Both the position numbers and the translations under genes were made by a program. From contig NZ_RHOC01000003.1 in assembly GCF_003946145.1 (NCBI RefSeq), positions 62,001 to 126,000 of the forward strand: 64,000 nt of DNA, given 5' to 3'. The notes below the pieces were generated by a model that worked only from the letters and a program-made list of their open reading frames with translations, was not told the DNA's origin and made no database searches. This document shows positions 1 through 7,890 of this stretch, in pieces. The stretch is from Levilactobacillus huananensis (lineage in GTDB: Bacteria; Bacillota; Bacilli; Lactobacillales; Lactobacillaceae). The number at the start of each line of letters is the position of its first letter. Position 1 is the stretch's first letter.

Positions 1-1
1 T

Positions 2-796
2 GAAAATCCCGCCATTGCGCGACGGATGTACCAGCTTTTGAAGCAGTTCTATGATTTGGAAAGTGAACTGTTAGTTCGACGTAAGATGAAGCTTAAGAAG
101 AATAATCTGTACATCGTGCGGGTTAAGACTGGTGTGACGGAAGTTCTGTCAGACCTAGGGATCTTTGATGGGATGCAGCTCTTAGAGTCTGTTCCCGATG
201 ATATTCTGAGTTCCGATATGTCGGTGCGTTCGTACCTGCGAGGGGCCTTTTTGGCCGGTGGATCTGTGAACAACCCAGAAACCAGTCGCTATCATTTGGA
301 GATCTACTCACTATATGAGGAACATAACCAGATGATTGCCGAGATGATGAATCGCTATGATTTGAACGCTCGGACTATTGTTCGGCGTAGTGGGTATATC
401 ACGTATCTGAAGAGTGCTGAGGAAATTGCCGATTTTCTGTCCCTGATCGGGGCCACGACGTCGATGCTAAAGTTCGAAGATATTCGAATCATGCGTGACA
501 TGCGAAACTCCGTGAACCGATTGGTCAACTGCGAGAATGCTAACTTAGACAAGGTGGCCAATGCGTCGACTCGGCAGATTGATAACATTCAATTCATAGA
601 CGCCACGGTTGGCTTGAGTCAGCTGCCGGTTAAGCTACGTGAAGTAGCCGAAACACGGTTGGCACATCAAGAGGTCAGTCTGAAGGAATTAGGAGATCTG
701 GTTCCTGGCGGTCCTATCTCCAAGTCGGGGATCAATCACCGTTTACGTAAAATTAATGATTATGCTAAACAATTACGTGGAGAGGCTTCTGCGTAG
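2..796 (+). CDS. whiA: WhiA sporulation-type regulator, 5' truncated by window edge
   Basis: The frame is open from base 2 to the TAG at 794, giving 264 residues; the family is usually about 310, so roughly the first 50 are outside the window. WhiA joins a LAGLIDADG-like fold to a C-terminal helix-turn-helix. The final segment, with [19 protein letters not shown] followed by INHRLRKI, is the typical WhiA HTH region. In non-sporulating Firmicutes WhiA is a conserved DNA-binding protein linked to cell division and chromosome segregation. It normally follows rapZ and yvcK, which would lie to the left. A shared hairpin terminator separates it from the convergent clpP. Confidence 0.95.
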   Translation, partial: ENPAIARRMYQLLKQFYDLESELLVRRKMKLKKNNLYIVRVKTGVTEVLSDLGIFDGMQLLESVPDDILSSDMSVRSYLRGAFLAGGSVNNPETSRYHLEIYSLYEEHNQMIAEMMNRYDLNARTIVRRSGYITYLKSAEEIADFLSLIGATTSMLKFEDIRIMRDMRNSVNRLVNCENANLDKVANASTRQIDNIQFIDATVGLSQLPVKLREVAETRLAHQEVSLKELGDLVPGGPISKSGINHRLRKINDYAKQLRGEASA

Positions 797-802
797 TTGA
801 AT

Positions 803-846
803 GAAAAAGGCGCCGTAATCTCCATTTAGAGGTTACGGCGCCTTTT
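803..846. terminator. Bidirectional terminator between whiA and clpP
   Basis: A GC-rich inverted repeat (AAGGCGCCGTAA with TTACGGCGCCTT) is flanked by A's on the left and T's on the right, so it can serve whiA on the plus strand and clpP on the minus strand. Confidence 0.85.
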
Positions 847-896
847 GTCGATCAAAAAAACACACCATGGCAAGCCATGATGTGATCTTCAGTGAA

Positions 897-1493
897 TTAC
901 TTTTTTTGTTCGCTACTGTTGGTCATGATGTGGTCAATTAAGCCATAATCGACAGCTTCTTGAGCACTCAGGTAGTTATCTCGTTCAGTGTCTTGGTTCA
1001 GACGTTCAACGGGTTGACCAGAATTATCAGCCAAGATTTGGTTGATTAATTGCCGAGTCTTCAAGATCTCACGAGCGGCAATCTCAATTTCAGTTTGTTG
1101 TCCTTGAGCACCACCGGATGGTTGGTGAATCATCACTTGGGCATGTGGTAAGGCGAAACGTTTACCCTTAGTCCCAGATGAAGCCAAGACACTGGCCATG
1201 GAAGCCGCCATACCTAACGTGATAGTTTGCACGTCGGATTGGATAAAGTTCATGGTATCGTAGATTGCCAAGCCGGAAGAAACAACCCCACCTGGTGAGT
1301 TGATGTAAAGCGAAATGTCCTTAGTGGAGTCTTGGGCGTCCAAGAAGAGCAATTGCGCAATGATGGCGTTTGCCATGTCATCTTCGATTGGGCCGGACAA
1401 CATGATGATCCGGTCTTTTAAAAGTCGTGAATAGATATCATATGCCCGTTCGCCACGGGATGATTGTTCAATAACTGTTGGTACTAAATTCAT
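897..1493 (-). CDS. clpP: ATP-dependent Clp protease proteolytic subunit ClpP
   Basis: The product has 198 residues, a normal length. The serine-protease triad is complete: Ser98 in GMAASMAS, His123 in MIHQPSGG and Asp172 in the TERDNYLSA segment. ClpP forms a double heptameric barrel and degrades substrates delivered by ClpX, ClpC or ClpE in the cytoplasm. The gene is monocistronic, ending at a shared terminator with whiA. A perfect CtsR box lies 72 bases upstream of the start, so heat-shock or protein-misfolding control by CtsR is expected. Confidence 0.98.
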   Translation of the reverse strand: MNLVPTVIEQSSRGERAYDIYSRLLKDRIIMLSGPIEDDMANAIIAQLLFLDAQDSTKDISLYINSPGGVVSSGLAIYDTMNFIQSDVQTITLGMAASMASVLASSGTKGKRFALPHAQVMIHQPSGGAQGQQTEIEIAAREILKTRQLINQILADNSGQPVERLNQDTERDNYLSAQEAVDYGLIDHIMTNSSEQKK

Positions 1494-1564
1494 GACAAGA
1501 TAGCCTCCCTTATTAACGTTTGAATGGCTAGCGTTTCGCTAACATATTGTTAGTGTACCGCTAT

Positions 1565-1581
1565 GGTCAAAACAGGTCAAA
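1565..1581. promoter_or_regulatory. CtsR operator upstream of clpP
   Basis: The perfect direct heptamer repeat GGTCAAA-ACA-GGTCAAA matches the CtsR consensus (RGTCAAA NAN RGTCAAA). It lies in the clpP upstream region, where CtsR would block transcription until heat stress. Confidence 0.9.
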
Positions 1582-1703
1582 CGATTAGACTCTGTTAATT
1601 CCCACAACCATTTGACTAGAACTATCATACCAGAGTTTGACCAAACGTCACGTATTATGTCACGGTATTTATGTTGGGGGAAGTACGAGCGACGACCATC
1701 GAC

Positions 1704-1736
1704 TGACCGGTTACGCAGTAAACATGACCGGTTACG
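1704..1736. promoter_or_regulatory. Direct repeats spaced 21 bp upstream of LytTR gene
   Basis: The 12-mer TGACCGGTTACG occurs at 1704-1715 and 1725-1736, exactly two helical turns apart. LytTR regulators bind pairs of short direct repeats with about this spacing, and the pair sits some 65 bases upstream of a LytTR gene. An autoregulatory operator is the simplest reading; binding is inferred. Confidence 0.6.
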
Positions 1737-1799
1737 GTGAACCTATTTTATTTCCACGCATGGTATGGTTTACTAGGATTAACGAAAGGGGGTGTGCAC

Positions 1800-2246
1800 T
1801 TGAAGATTCGTGTTGTGATTGATGATCGACTGAAAGAACCAGAAATTACCATTCGAACACCCGAAGACGTGGATGTTGACCAACTTGTGGCATCCATTCA
1901 AGGGGTTGAAGCCACCGCGGCTCGTATGACCTTCAGTCAGCGTGGCGAGAACTATCAGGTCACCTTGCATGACGTGCTCTTCTTTGAAGCTGCGGATCAC
2001 CAAGTCATGGTTCACACGGCAACCGAGGTTTTCTCAACGCGTCAACGATTATATGAGCTGGAGGAGAACTTACCTGCCAGTTTCCAACGGGTCTCCAAGT
2101 CTGCCATCCTAAACTGTGCTCAGATCTTCTCACTTACGAAGTCCGTCACGGGTAATCTCGTTAAATTTCAAAAATCACACAAGCAGCTCTATGTCTCACG
2201 GCGCTTTTACAAGAGGCTCAAGGAAACATTGGAGCGAAAGGGGTAA
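1800..2246 (+). CDS. LytTR-family DNA-binding regulator
   Basis: The product has 148 residues from a TTG start at 1800, chosen because AAAGGGGG lies 8 bases upstream; a longer ATG-initiated frame from 1737 would lack such a site. The C-terminal two thirds is a LytTR domain, with YQVTLHDVLFFEAADHQV, then FSTRQRLYELEENLP, and FQRVSKSAILN as the recognition segment. There is no receiver domain, so it belongs to the small stand-alone LytTR proteins that are normally encoded with an inhibitory membrane partner. That partner would be the next gene, only 5 bases downstream. Paired direct repeats upstream suggest autoregulation. Confidence 0.9.
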   Translation: MKIRVVIDDRLKEPEITIRTPEDVDVDQLVASIQGVEATAARMTFSQRGENYQVTLHDVLFFEAADHQVMVHTATEVFSTRQRLYELEENLPASFQRVSKSAILNCAQIFSLTKSVTGNLVKFQKSHKQLYVSRRFYKRLKETLERKG

Positions 2247-2251
2247 GTAAG

Positions 2252-2986
2252 ATGCATAGAAATTGGTTTTGGGGAACGTTCTTTGTCTTGGCTGCGGGGA
2301 TCCTTATCGCAAGTCAACTCGGCGTCCTAAGCTATCATATTGGATTTTGGACATTGTTGGTCGCCATGTTCCTAGTGGCAACGTTCGTTGGTAGTTTGAT
2401 TCAAGTTAGTGTAACCGGGATGATCTTCTCACTAGCCTTTCTGGCGATTATCTTCGCAAAGCCATTGGGGATTGTGACCTTGGCTCCCTGGACGATTCTA
2501 GGCGCGGCGCTGTTGTTGTCGATTGGGTTATCAATGATTATCAAACCTCGATGGCGGTGGCATCGTAACGTGACCTTTTGGGAAGGTCATCATGATCATG
2601 GCTGGGATAAGAACTTCCACCATAGCTATGACGACATTAAAACGGTCAATGAGTCTGAAACGATCGTTGACGTGAACATGAGTAGTAGTATTCGCTACCT
2701 GCAGTCAACGGATTTTAAGCAAGCAATGATTAAGGTTTCCATGGGAAATGCAAAAGTTTATTTTGATAACGTGGTCTTGGACGAAGACGGTGCAATCATT
2801 GTCGTTGATGGATCCTTAGGTGGGATTGAATTGTATCTGCCACGGACCTGGAATGTGACATCAAATGTCAATACCAGCCTAGGTGTCGTCACAGAGAAGG
2901 GCATTCAGGAGTCTGTTGAAGAAGGTCCACAGGTGACAATCCAAGGAGATATTTCACTGGGAAACTTAACTATTAGCTACATTTAG
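2252..2986 (+). CDS. LiaF-like membrane protein, LytTR partner
   Basis: The product has 244 residues. The first 100 hold about four hydrophobic segments, followed by a His-rich linker (HHDHGWDKNFHH) and a C-terminal beta-rich domain (about 140-244) of the LiaF/toastrack type, including VDGSLGGIELYLP and GDISLGNLTISYI. LiaF-type proteins are cell-envelope stress sensors or inhibitors. The gene is translated right behind the LytTR gene from a good ribosome site (AAAGGGG), so the two form a bicistronic regulator plus membrane-sensor unit. Whether it sequesters the LytTR protein is inference from related LytTR regulatory systems. A strong terminator follows. Confidence 0.8.
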   Translation: MHRNWFWGTFFVLAAGILIASQLGVLSYHIGFWTLLVAMFLVATFVGSLIQVSVTGMIFSLAFLAIIFAKPLGIVTLAPWTILGAALLLSIGLSMIIKPRWRWHRNVTFWEGHHDHGWDKNFHHSYDDIKTVNESETIVDVNMSSSIRYLQSTDFKQAMIKVSMGNAKVYFDNVVLDEDGAIIVVDGSLGGIELYLPRTWNVTSNVNTSLGVVTEKGIQESVEEGPQVTIQGDISLGNLTISYI

Positions 2987-2992
2987 ACCCGG

Positions 2993-3021
2993 GAGAACAC
3001 GAGCGATCGTGTTCTTTTTTT
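2993..3021 (+). terminator. Terminator of LytTR/LiaF-like operon
   Basis: The inverted repeat AGAACACGA-GCGA-TCGTGTTCT is followed directly by seven T's. Confidence 0.9.
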
Positions 3022-3026
3022 GCAAA

Positions 3027-3056
3027 AGAAAAAGTCCTAGGCAACTGCCTAGGACC
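3027..3056 (-). terminator. Terminator of first tRNA-Arg gene
   Basis: On the minus strand GTCCTAGGCAGTTGCCTAGGAC forms a perfect hairpin followed by a T-rich tail. Confidence 0.85.
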
Positions 3057-3147
3057 AACCATTGGTGATGTTTATGCGCCCGGAGGGAATCGAACCCCCA
3101 TTTCAAGAACCGGAATCTTACGTGCGATCCATTACACTACGGGCGCA
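3034..3147. repeat. 114-bp exact direct repeat, copy 1 (tRNA-Arg unit)
   Basis: This segment carries a tRNA-Arg gene, its 3' flank and its terminator hairpin. It is repeated base for base at 3888-4001. Confidence 0.95.
3076..3146 (-). tRNA. tRNA-Arg (anticodon CCG), copy 1
   Basis: The gene is 71 nt. Acceptor arms GCGCCCG and CGGGCGC pair fully. The anticodon stem TAAGA/TCTTG closes the loop TTCCGGT, giving anticodon CCG for codon CGG. The T arm contains GGTTCGATT. CCA is not encoded. It has its own sigma-A-type promoter and terminator. It is identical to the copy at 3930-4000. Confidence 0.97.
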
Positions 3148-3172
3148 AATAATGCGAAACAATACCTTAACT

Positions 3173-3201
3173 ACTATAACTGATTATGGATAAAAATACA
3201 A
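3173..3201 (-). promoter_or_regulatory. Promoter of tRNA-Arg copy 1
   Basis: On the minus strand, -35 TTGTAT and -10 TATAGT are separated by 17 bp, placed just upstream of the tRNA. Confidence 0.75.
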
Positions 3202-3273
3202 GGCGCGATCGGGTTTTATTCGGAAGAAACATGCTATAATAACGGCACTAACTTTTTTGTGGAGGTTCATAGG

Positions 3274-3876
3274 ATGACGCGAGAGAAGACTTTTCGCCTG
3301 GTGGTTGATGCCTTATTGATGGCGATCGTGTTACTTCAAAACATTGTACCGTTTTTGGGCTATGTGCCCTTAGGCCCTTTTAGTATGACCTTAATCGGGT
3401 TGACCGTGATTGTTGCCGGGATGGCCTTAGACGTTCGAGATGGGGCTCTGATTGGGGGCTTCTGGGGATTGATTACCTTTGTGCGGGCCTTTGCTTGGCC
3501 TTCCAGTCCCGTGGCACCCTTGATTTTTACGAACCCACTGATTTCAATTGTGCCCCGACTCTTGATGGGCGTGGCTGCCGGTCTAGTCTTTCGTTGGGCT
3601 CGGCAACGTTGGTCCATGCGTGGCGCCATGCGGTTAGCGGCGGCTACCGGTGCGGTGATTAATAGCGGTTTGGTGTTGGGTTTGGTGTATGTTTTTTACC
3701 AAACTCCAGCCGTAGCGACAGCCTTTGGGGCCCATGGTAGCCAGACACTGGGATATGTTCTTCTGATCTCAGTTGCCACAAACGCGGTACCGGAGCTGAT
3801 TTTAGATGTGCTTGTTGCGCCGCTTTTGGCAGAACCTTTGCGTCGACGGTGGGATCGCGTAGCCGTGTCGAAATAG
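3274..3876 (+). CDS. ECF transporter S component (substrate unassigned)
   Basis: The product has 200 residues with about five to six hydrophobic segments. The ATG at 3274 is preferred because GGAGG lies 8 bases upstream; a GTG at 3259 overlaps that site. The pattern (an N-terminal helix, then VPLGPFSMTLIGLTVIVAGMA, and FTNPLISIVPRLLMGV) is that of substrate-binding S components of energy-coupling-factor transporters, which capture vitamins at the membrane and share an EcfAA'T module encoded elsewhere. The FTNP-IS-PR motif is common in S components of uncertain substrate; pantothenate is one possibility but I cannot decide. The gene is isolated between two opposite-strand tRNA genes, with a TATAAT at 3235-3240 as its likely -10. 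Confidence 0.8.
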   Translation: MTREKTFRLVVDALLMAIVLLQNIVPFLGYVPLGPFSMTLIGLTVIVAGMALDVRDGALIGGFWGLITFVRAFAWPSSPVAPLIFTNPLISIVPRLLMGVAAGLVFRWARQRWSMRGAMRLAAATGAVINSGLVLGLVYVFYQTPAVATAFGAHGSQTLGYVLLISVATNAVPELILDVLVAPLLAEPLRRRWDRVAVSK

Positions 3877-3882
3877 GGCACA

Positions 3883-3911
3883 AAAAGGTCCTAGGCAACT
3901 GCCTAGGACCA
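3883..3911 (-). terminator. Terminator of second tRNA-Arg gene
   Basis: This is the same perfect hairpin as at 3027-3056, with a T tail on the minus strand. Confidence 0.85.
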
Positions 3912-4001
3912 ACCATTGGTGATGTTTATGCGCCCGGAGGGAATCGAACCCCCATTTCAAGAACCGGAATCTTACGTGCGATCCATTACACTACGGGCGC
4001 A
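3888..4001. repeat. 114-bp exact direct repeat, copy 2 (tRNA-Arg unit)
   Basis: This segment is identical to 3034-3147 and covers tRNA-Arg, its 3' flank and its terminator. The upstream promoter sequences differ outside the shared TATAGTAG, so the duplication boundary falls near the tRNA 5' end. Confidence 0.95.
3930..4000 (-). tRNA. tRNA-Arg (anticodon CCG), copy 2
   Basis: The gene is 71 nt, identical to 3076-3146, with the same anticodon CCG. It has its own promoter. Confidence 0.97.
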
Positions 4002-4029
4002 TTACGCTTGCTCTTCTGAGCACCTAACT

Positions 4030-4058
4030 ACTATACCCGAAGCTGAATATAAATTCAA
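4030..4058 (-). promoter_or_regulatory. Promoter of tRNA-Arg copy 2
   Basis: On the minus strand, -35 TTGAAT and -10 TATAGT are separated by 17 bp. Confidence 0.75.
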
Positions 4059-4097
4059 GGGGCCAGCGGGATTTTTCTGAAAAGCCCATCAAATGCT

Positions 4098-4135
4098 ATG
4101 GACAATCACGGGGAGACCTGGCTTGCATTGTCCAT
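4098..4135. promoter_or_regulatory. Inverted repeat over the cggR promoter
   Basis: The perfect 9-bp arms ATGGACAAT (4098-4106) and ATTGTCCAT (4127-4135) are 20 bp apart. The right arm overlaps the -35 hexamer of the cggR promoter. It is a likely repressor operator, possibly for CggR itself; the identity of the binding protein is not shown. Confidence 0.5.
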
Positions 4136-4151
4136 TGTGAGGGCTTATACT
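4123..4151 (+). promoter_or_regulatory. Promoter of the cggR-gap unit
   Basis: -35 TTGCAT and -10 TATACT are separated by 17 bp. About 100 nt of leader follows, including the palindrome GACC-AGGGTG-GGTC at 4192-4205, which could be a second operator or an RNA hairpin. Confidence 0.75.
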
Positions 4152-4254
4152 ATCAAAGGTAGGTTGGCAATTAGTTGACCTCAATTTTTTTGACCAGGGT
4201 GGGTCTTGATTAGCCCTAGCTGGTCGATCATCGTCCCACTAGGAGGTAAGCAGG

Positions 4255-5283
4255 ATGCGTGAAGACTGGCAGTGGGTCAATGCAATTGTACCCAAGATGG
4301 TTACCAAGCTGACCAGCCGTTTCCGTGTCCTCCAGGCCATTGCGAGTCTGCAACCCGTTGGGCGGCGAACGTTGGCCACTAGCTTGGATTATTCCGAACG
4401 CGCTGTGCGAACGACCACGGACGCCTTAGCAGAACTAGGTTTTATTCAAATGTCGACGAAGGGGATGCAGATGACCCGGGCTGGCCAACAGCTCTTGCAT
4501 GGTTTGGGACCTGTTATGGAAGAACTCTTGGGACGTCAGCAACAGGAGGCGGCCTTAGCGAAGAAGTTAGGGATTGCTCACTGTACGATTGTGGCCGGTG
4601 ATAGCACCGCACCAACCGGATCATTGATGGGTCTTGCCCGGGCGGCACGACAGGTTTTAGCGGATCAGCTGCCACTAGGTGGGAGCACCATCGCAGTGAT
4701 GGGTGGTCATACATTGGCGACTGTTGCCTCGGTGCTGACCCCATCACTGGCAGTGAACCGACATCTGTTGTTTGTTCCTGCTCGTGGGGGTGTTGGCGAG
4801 TCACCGGCTATTCAGGCCAACGCCGTTAGTGCCCAAATGGCGCAGCGAACGAATAGTGATTTTCGATCATTGTTTATTCCCGAGCAACTCAACACGGCCA
4901 CCTACAAACCATTGTTTGCGGAACCGGCCATCCATGAGGTCTTGGAACTCATCGCGCATAGTAACGTGGTGATTCACGGGATTGGACAGGCATTAGTCAT
5001 GGCGAAGCGGCGAAACATAGCCCCGCACGTGATTGATGATTTGACTGCGGCCCATGCGGTTGGGGAAGCCTTCGGGTACTTCTTCGATGCTGAAGGGCAC
5101 GTGGTTAGTAAGTTTCCACGGATTGGCGTGGAGATTGAAGATTTAGCCGCTAAACAGCTCGTTATTGCCGTTGCGGGTGGTGCCGAAAAGGGCGCTGCAA
5201 TCGCGGCATATATGCATTTAGCGCCAGCTTCGACTTGGCTCATTACCGACGAAGGAGCTGCTGACTTTGTTTTAAAAAAGTGA
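4255..5283 (+). CDS. cggR: Central glycolytic genes regulator CggR
   Basis: The product has 342 residues and starts at ATG behind AGGAGG. It is a SorC/DeoR-type protein: an N-terminal winged helix-turn-helix (about 15-75, with RRTLATSLDYSERAVRTTTD) and a C-terminal sugar-phosphate-binding domain, with GGHTLATVA near 145 and GGAEKGAAIAAYM near 310. CggR represses gap and downstream genes, and fructose-1,6-bisphosphate relieves this. It stands directly upstream of gap, 68 bases before the gap start, as in Bacillus and lactobacilli. The promoter carries an inverted repeat that may be its own operator. Confidence 0.95.
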   Translation: MREDWQWVNAIVPKMVTKLTSRFRVLQAIASLQPVGRRTLATSLDYSERAVRTTTDALAELGFIQMSTKGMQMTRAGQQLLHGLGPVMEELLGRQQQEAALAKKLGIAHCTIVAGDSTAPTGSLMGLARAARQVLADQLPLGGSTIAVMGGHTLATVASVLTPSLAVNRHLLFVPARGGVGESPAIQANAVSAQMAQRTNSDFRSLFIPEQLNTATYKPLFAEPAIHEVLELIAHSNVVIHGIGQALVMAKRRNIAPHVIDDLTAAHAVGEAFGYFFDAEGHVVSKFPRIGVEIEDLAAKQLVIAVAGGAEKGAAIAAYMHLAPASTWLITDEGAADFVLKK

Positions 5284-5351
5284 TACACTTAACATGTACT
5301 GCTTTTTAAAAAATTATTCTTTATTTGCTTCCTGAAGGAGGAAATCACAGT

Positions 5352-6362
5352 ATGACTGTAAAGATTGGTATTAATGGTTTCGGACGTATCGGCCGTTTGG
5401 CTTTCAAGCGGATTCACGAACTCCACTCAAGTGACATCGAAGTAGTTGCTATCAACGATTTAACAACACCTTCAATGTTAGCTTACTTGTTGAAGTATGA
5501 TTCAACTCATGGTCGTTTCCCTGGCGAAGTTTCAGCTACGGACAATGGTATCGTGGTTGATGGCAAGGAATACCCTGTATACGCTGAACCTAAGGCACAA
5601 AACATTCCTTGGGTTAAGAACGATGGTGTTGACTTCGTTCTTGAATGTACCGGTTTCTACACTTCCGAAGAAAAATCACAAGCTCATATCGATGCTGGTG
5701 TTAAGCGGGTCTTAGTATCTGCTCCAGCCGGTGCCGTTACGACCGTTGTTCCAGGTGTTAACTTGGACGTCCTGAGCAAGGATGACGTGATCGTTTCTGC
5801 TGGTTCTTGCACGACCAACTGCTTGGCCCCAATGGCATACTTCTTGAACAAAGAATTTGGCATTAAGGCCGGTACTATGACGACTATCCACGCCTTCACT
5901 TCAACTCAAATGATCTTGGATGGACCTCGTGGTAAGAAGATGCGGAACAACCGTACCGCAAGTATCAACACGATTCCTCACTCAACTGGTGCCGCTAAGG
6001 CTATCGGTTTGGTAATCCCTGACTTAAAGGGTAAGTTACAAGGCCATGCACAACGTGTTGGTGTTGTTGACGGTTCCTTAACTGAATTGGTTACTGTTCT
6101 GGACAAGAACGTTACGGCTGATGAAGTTAACGAAGCTATCAAGAAGCACACTGAAGGTAACGATGCCTTTGGTTACAACGGTGACGAAATCGTTTCAACT
6201 GATATCATCGATGACGACCATGGTTCCGTATTTGACCCAACTCAAACGGAAGTTACGACTGCCGGTGACACCCAATTAGTTAAGACTGTTGCTTGGTACG
6301 ACAACGAATGGGGCTTCACTTGTAACATGGTTCGGACGTTATTGCACTTCGCTACCCTTTAA
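5352..6362 (+). CDS. gap: Glyceraldehyde-3-phosphate dehydrogenase
   Basis: The product has 336 residues and starts at ATG 5352 behind AAGGAGG; an upstream in-frame TTG has no suitable site. It catalyses oxidation and phosphorylation of glyceraldehyde-3-phosphate with NAD+. The NAD-binding start INGFGRIGR and the catalytic Cys153 in [12 protein letters not shown] are present, as is the C-terminal WYDNEWGF. Codon use is strongly biased, as in highly expressed genes. It is the second gene of the cggR-gap unit and is followed by a strong terminator, so pgk needs its own promoter. Confidence 0.98.
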   Translation: MTVKIGINGFGRIGRLAFKRIHELHSSDIEVVAINDLTTPSMLAYLLKYDSTHGRFPGEVSATDNGIVVDGKEYPVYAEPKAQNIPWVKNDGVDFVLECTGFYTSEEKSQAHIDAGVKRVLVSAPAGAVTTVVPGVNLDVLSKDDVIVSAGSCTTNCLAPMAYFLNKEFGIKAGTMTTIHAFTSTQMILDGPRGKKMRNNRTASINTIPHSTGAAKAIGLVIPDLKGKLQGHAQRVGVVDGSLTELVTVLDKNVTADEVNEAIKKHTEGNDAFGYNGDEIVSTDIIDDDHGSVFDPTQTEVTTAGDTQLVKTVAWYDNEWGFTCNMVRTLLHFATL

Positions 6363-6404
6363 TAGAGAGTTAGCGGCGTAACGCCAATAAAATTGATTAA
6401 CAAA

Positions 6405-6440
6405 GACGCGGCGGAGGAGGGAATTCTCCGACGCGTTTTT
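6405..6440 (+). terminator. Terminator after gap
   Basis: The stem GACGCGGCGGAG pairs with CTCCGACGCGT with a small bulge and is followed by five T's. Confidence 0.8.
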
Positions 6441-6465
6441 CATTGACACAAAGGACAGAAGTTCT

Positions 6466-6494
6466 TTGAAATTCCCGTGGATTTACGGTATATT
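6466..6494 (+). promoter_or_regulatory. Promoter of pgk
   Basis: -35 TTGAAA and -10 TATATT are separated by 17 bp, some 50 bases upstream of the pgk start. Confidence 0.8.
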
Positions 6495-6504
6495 GTGACC
6501 GTAA
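6483..6504. promoter_or_regulatory. Inverted repeat straddling the pgk -10 box
   Basis: TTACGGT (6483-6489) and ACCGTAA (6498-6504) form a perfect 7-bp palindrome with an 8-bp centre that covers the -10 hexamer. The position is typical of a repressor operator; the binding factor is unknown. Confidence 0.5.
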
Positions 6505-6544
6505 TCTGATAAATTATTCGAGCATTCAAGGAGGTTTTTCTAAA

Positions 6545-7747
6545 TTGGCTAAATTAACAGTTTCTGATTTAGACGTTAAGGGCAAAAAAGTTCTGATGCG
6601 TGTGGACTTCAACGTCCCAATTAAAGACGGTGTGATTGGTAACGACAACCGGATCGTGGCAGCATTGCCAACGATCAAGTACGTTATCGACAATGGTGGT
6701 AAGGCAATTCTGTTGTCTCACTTAGGCCGGGTTAAGAAGGAAGAAGACAAGCCAGGTCTGTCCATGCGCCCAGTTGCAGAACGACTTTCTAACTTGTTGA
6801 ACAAGCCGGTTACCTTTGTTCCAACGACTGAAGGCAAGCAGCTTGAAGATGCTATTGATGGCTTAAGCGACGGTGATGTTTTGGTTATGGAAAACACCCG
6901 TTACGAAGACGTTAAAGATGGCGAATACGTTAAGCGTGAATCCGGTAACGACCCTGAATTGGGCAAGTACTGGGCTTCATTGGGTGACGTCTTCGTTAAT
7001 GATGCGTTCGGTACGGCTCACCGTTCCCACGCTTCCAACGTTGGGATCGCTTCTAACATGGCGCAAACCGCTGCTGGTTTCTTAATGGAAAAGGAAATCA
7101 CCTTCATCGGTGGTGCCGTGGACAACCCTGAACACCCATTCGTTGCTATCTTGGGTGGTGCTAAGGTTTCCGACAAGATCGGTGTTATCGATAACTTATT
7201 AGCTAAGGCTGACAAGATCCTTATCGGTGGTGGGATGACCTACACCTTCTACGCTGCCAAGGGTATGAAGATCGGAAATTCTTTAGTTGAATCTGACAAG
7301 ATTGACCTCGCCAAGGAAATCTTGGACAAGGCCGGTGACAAGCTGGTATTGCCTGTTGACTCAATTGTTGCTGAAAAGTTCGACAATGATGTTGCTCACA
7401 AGACGGTTGAAGGCGATATTCCTGACGGCTACATGGCCTTGGATATCGGACCTAAGTCCGTTGCTGAATTCGAAGATGTTCTGAAAGACGCTAAGACTGT
7501 CGTTTGGAACGGACCAATGGGTGTCTTCGAAATGAGTAATTATGCAGAAGGAACGTTGGAAATTGGTAAGTTCTTAGGTACCTTGAAGGATGCTAAGACG
7601 ATCGTTGGTGGTGGGGACTCCACTGCTGCCGTTCAACAACTCGGTGTTGCTGACCAACTTTCCCACATTTCAACTGGTGGTGGGGCTTCCCTCGAATACC
7701 TCGAAGGTAAGACTTTACCAGGAATCGCTGCAATTTCTGATAAATAA
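6545..7747 (+). CDS. pgk: Phosphoglycerate kinase
   Basis: The product has 400 residues and starts at TTG 6545, nine bases after AAGGAGG. It catalyses ADP phosphorylation by 1,3-bisphosphoglycerate in lower glycolysis. Substrate-site motifs are visible: [12 protein letters not shown] near 18, LLSHLGRVK near 58 and [10 protein letters not shown] in the N-domain, and the nucleotide-site GGGDSTAAV near 354 in the C-domain. The length is normal. It is transcribed from its own promoter with an inverted repeat over the -10 box, between gap and tpiA. Confidence 0.98.
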   Translation: MAKLTVSDLDVKGKKVLMRVDFNVPIKDGVIGNDNRIVAALPTIKYVIDNGGKAILLSHLGRVKKEEDKPGLSMRPVAERLSNLLNKPVTFVPTTEGKQLEDAIDGLSDGDVLVMENTRYEDVKDGEYVKRESGNDPELGKYWASLGDVFVNDAFGTAHRSHASNVGIASNMAQTAAGFLMEKEITFIGGAVDNPEHPFVAILGGAKVSDKIGVIDNLLAKADKILIGGGMTYTFYAAKGMKIGNSLVESDKIDLAKEILDKAGDKLVLPVDSIVAEKFDNDVAHKTVEGDIPDGYMALDIGPKSVAEFEDVLKDAKTVVWNGPMGVFEMSNYAEGTLEIGKFLGTLKDAKTIVGGGDSTAAVQQLGVADQLSHISTGGGASLEYLEGKTLPGIAAISDK

Positions 7748-7753
7748 CTTTAT

Positions 7754-7787
7754 AAAGAGCTGTGGTGCCTGTCATCGCGGCTCTTTG
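7754..7787 (+). terminator. Weak hairpin after pgk
   Basis: AAAGAGC and GCTCTTT form a hairpin with only a short T run, so partial read-through into tpiA is likely. Confidence 0.5.
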
Positions 7788-7890
7788 TTCTGAGCACGAT
7801 TACCGTTGGAGCGTCTTCGCTGGCTTATCTGCCCCCAATTCGGTAAGATGATGATTGTAGTCAATTTATTTTTAGAGAGGGTGGAGTAGG

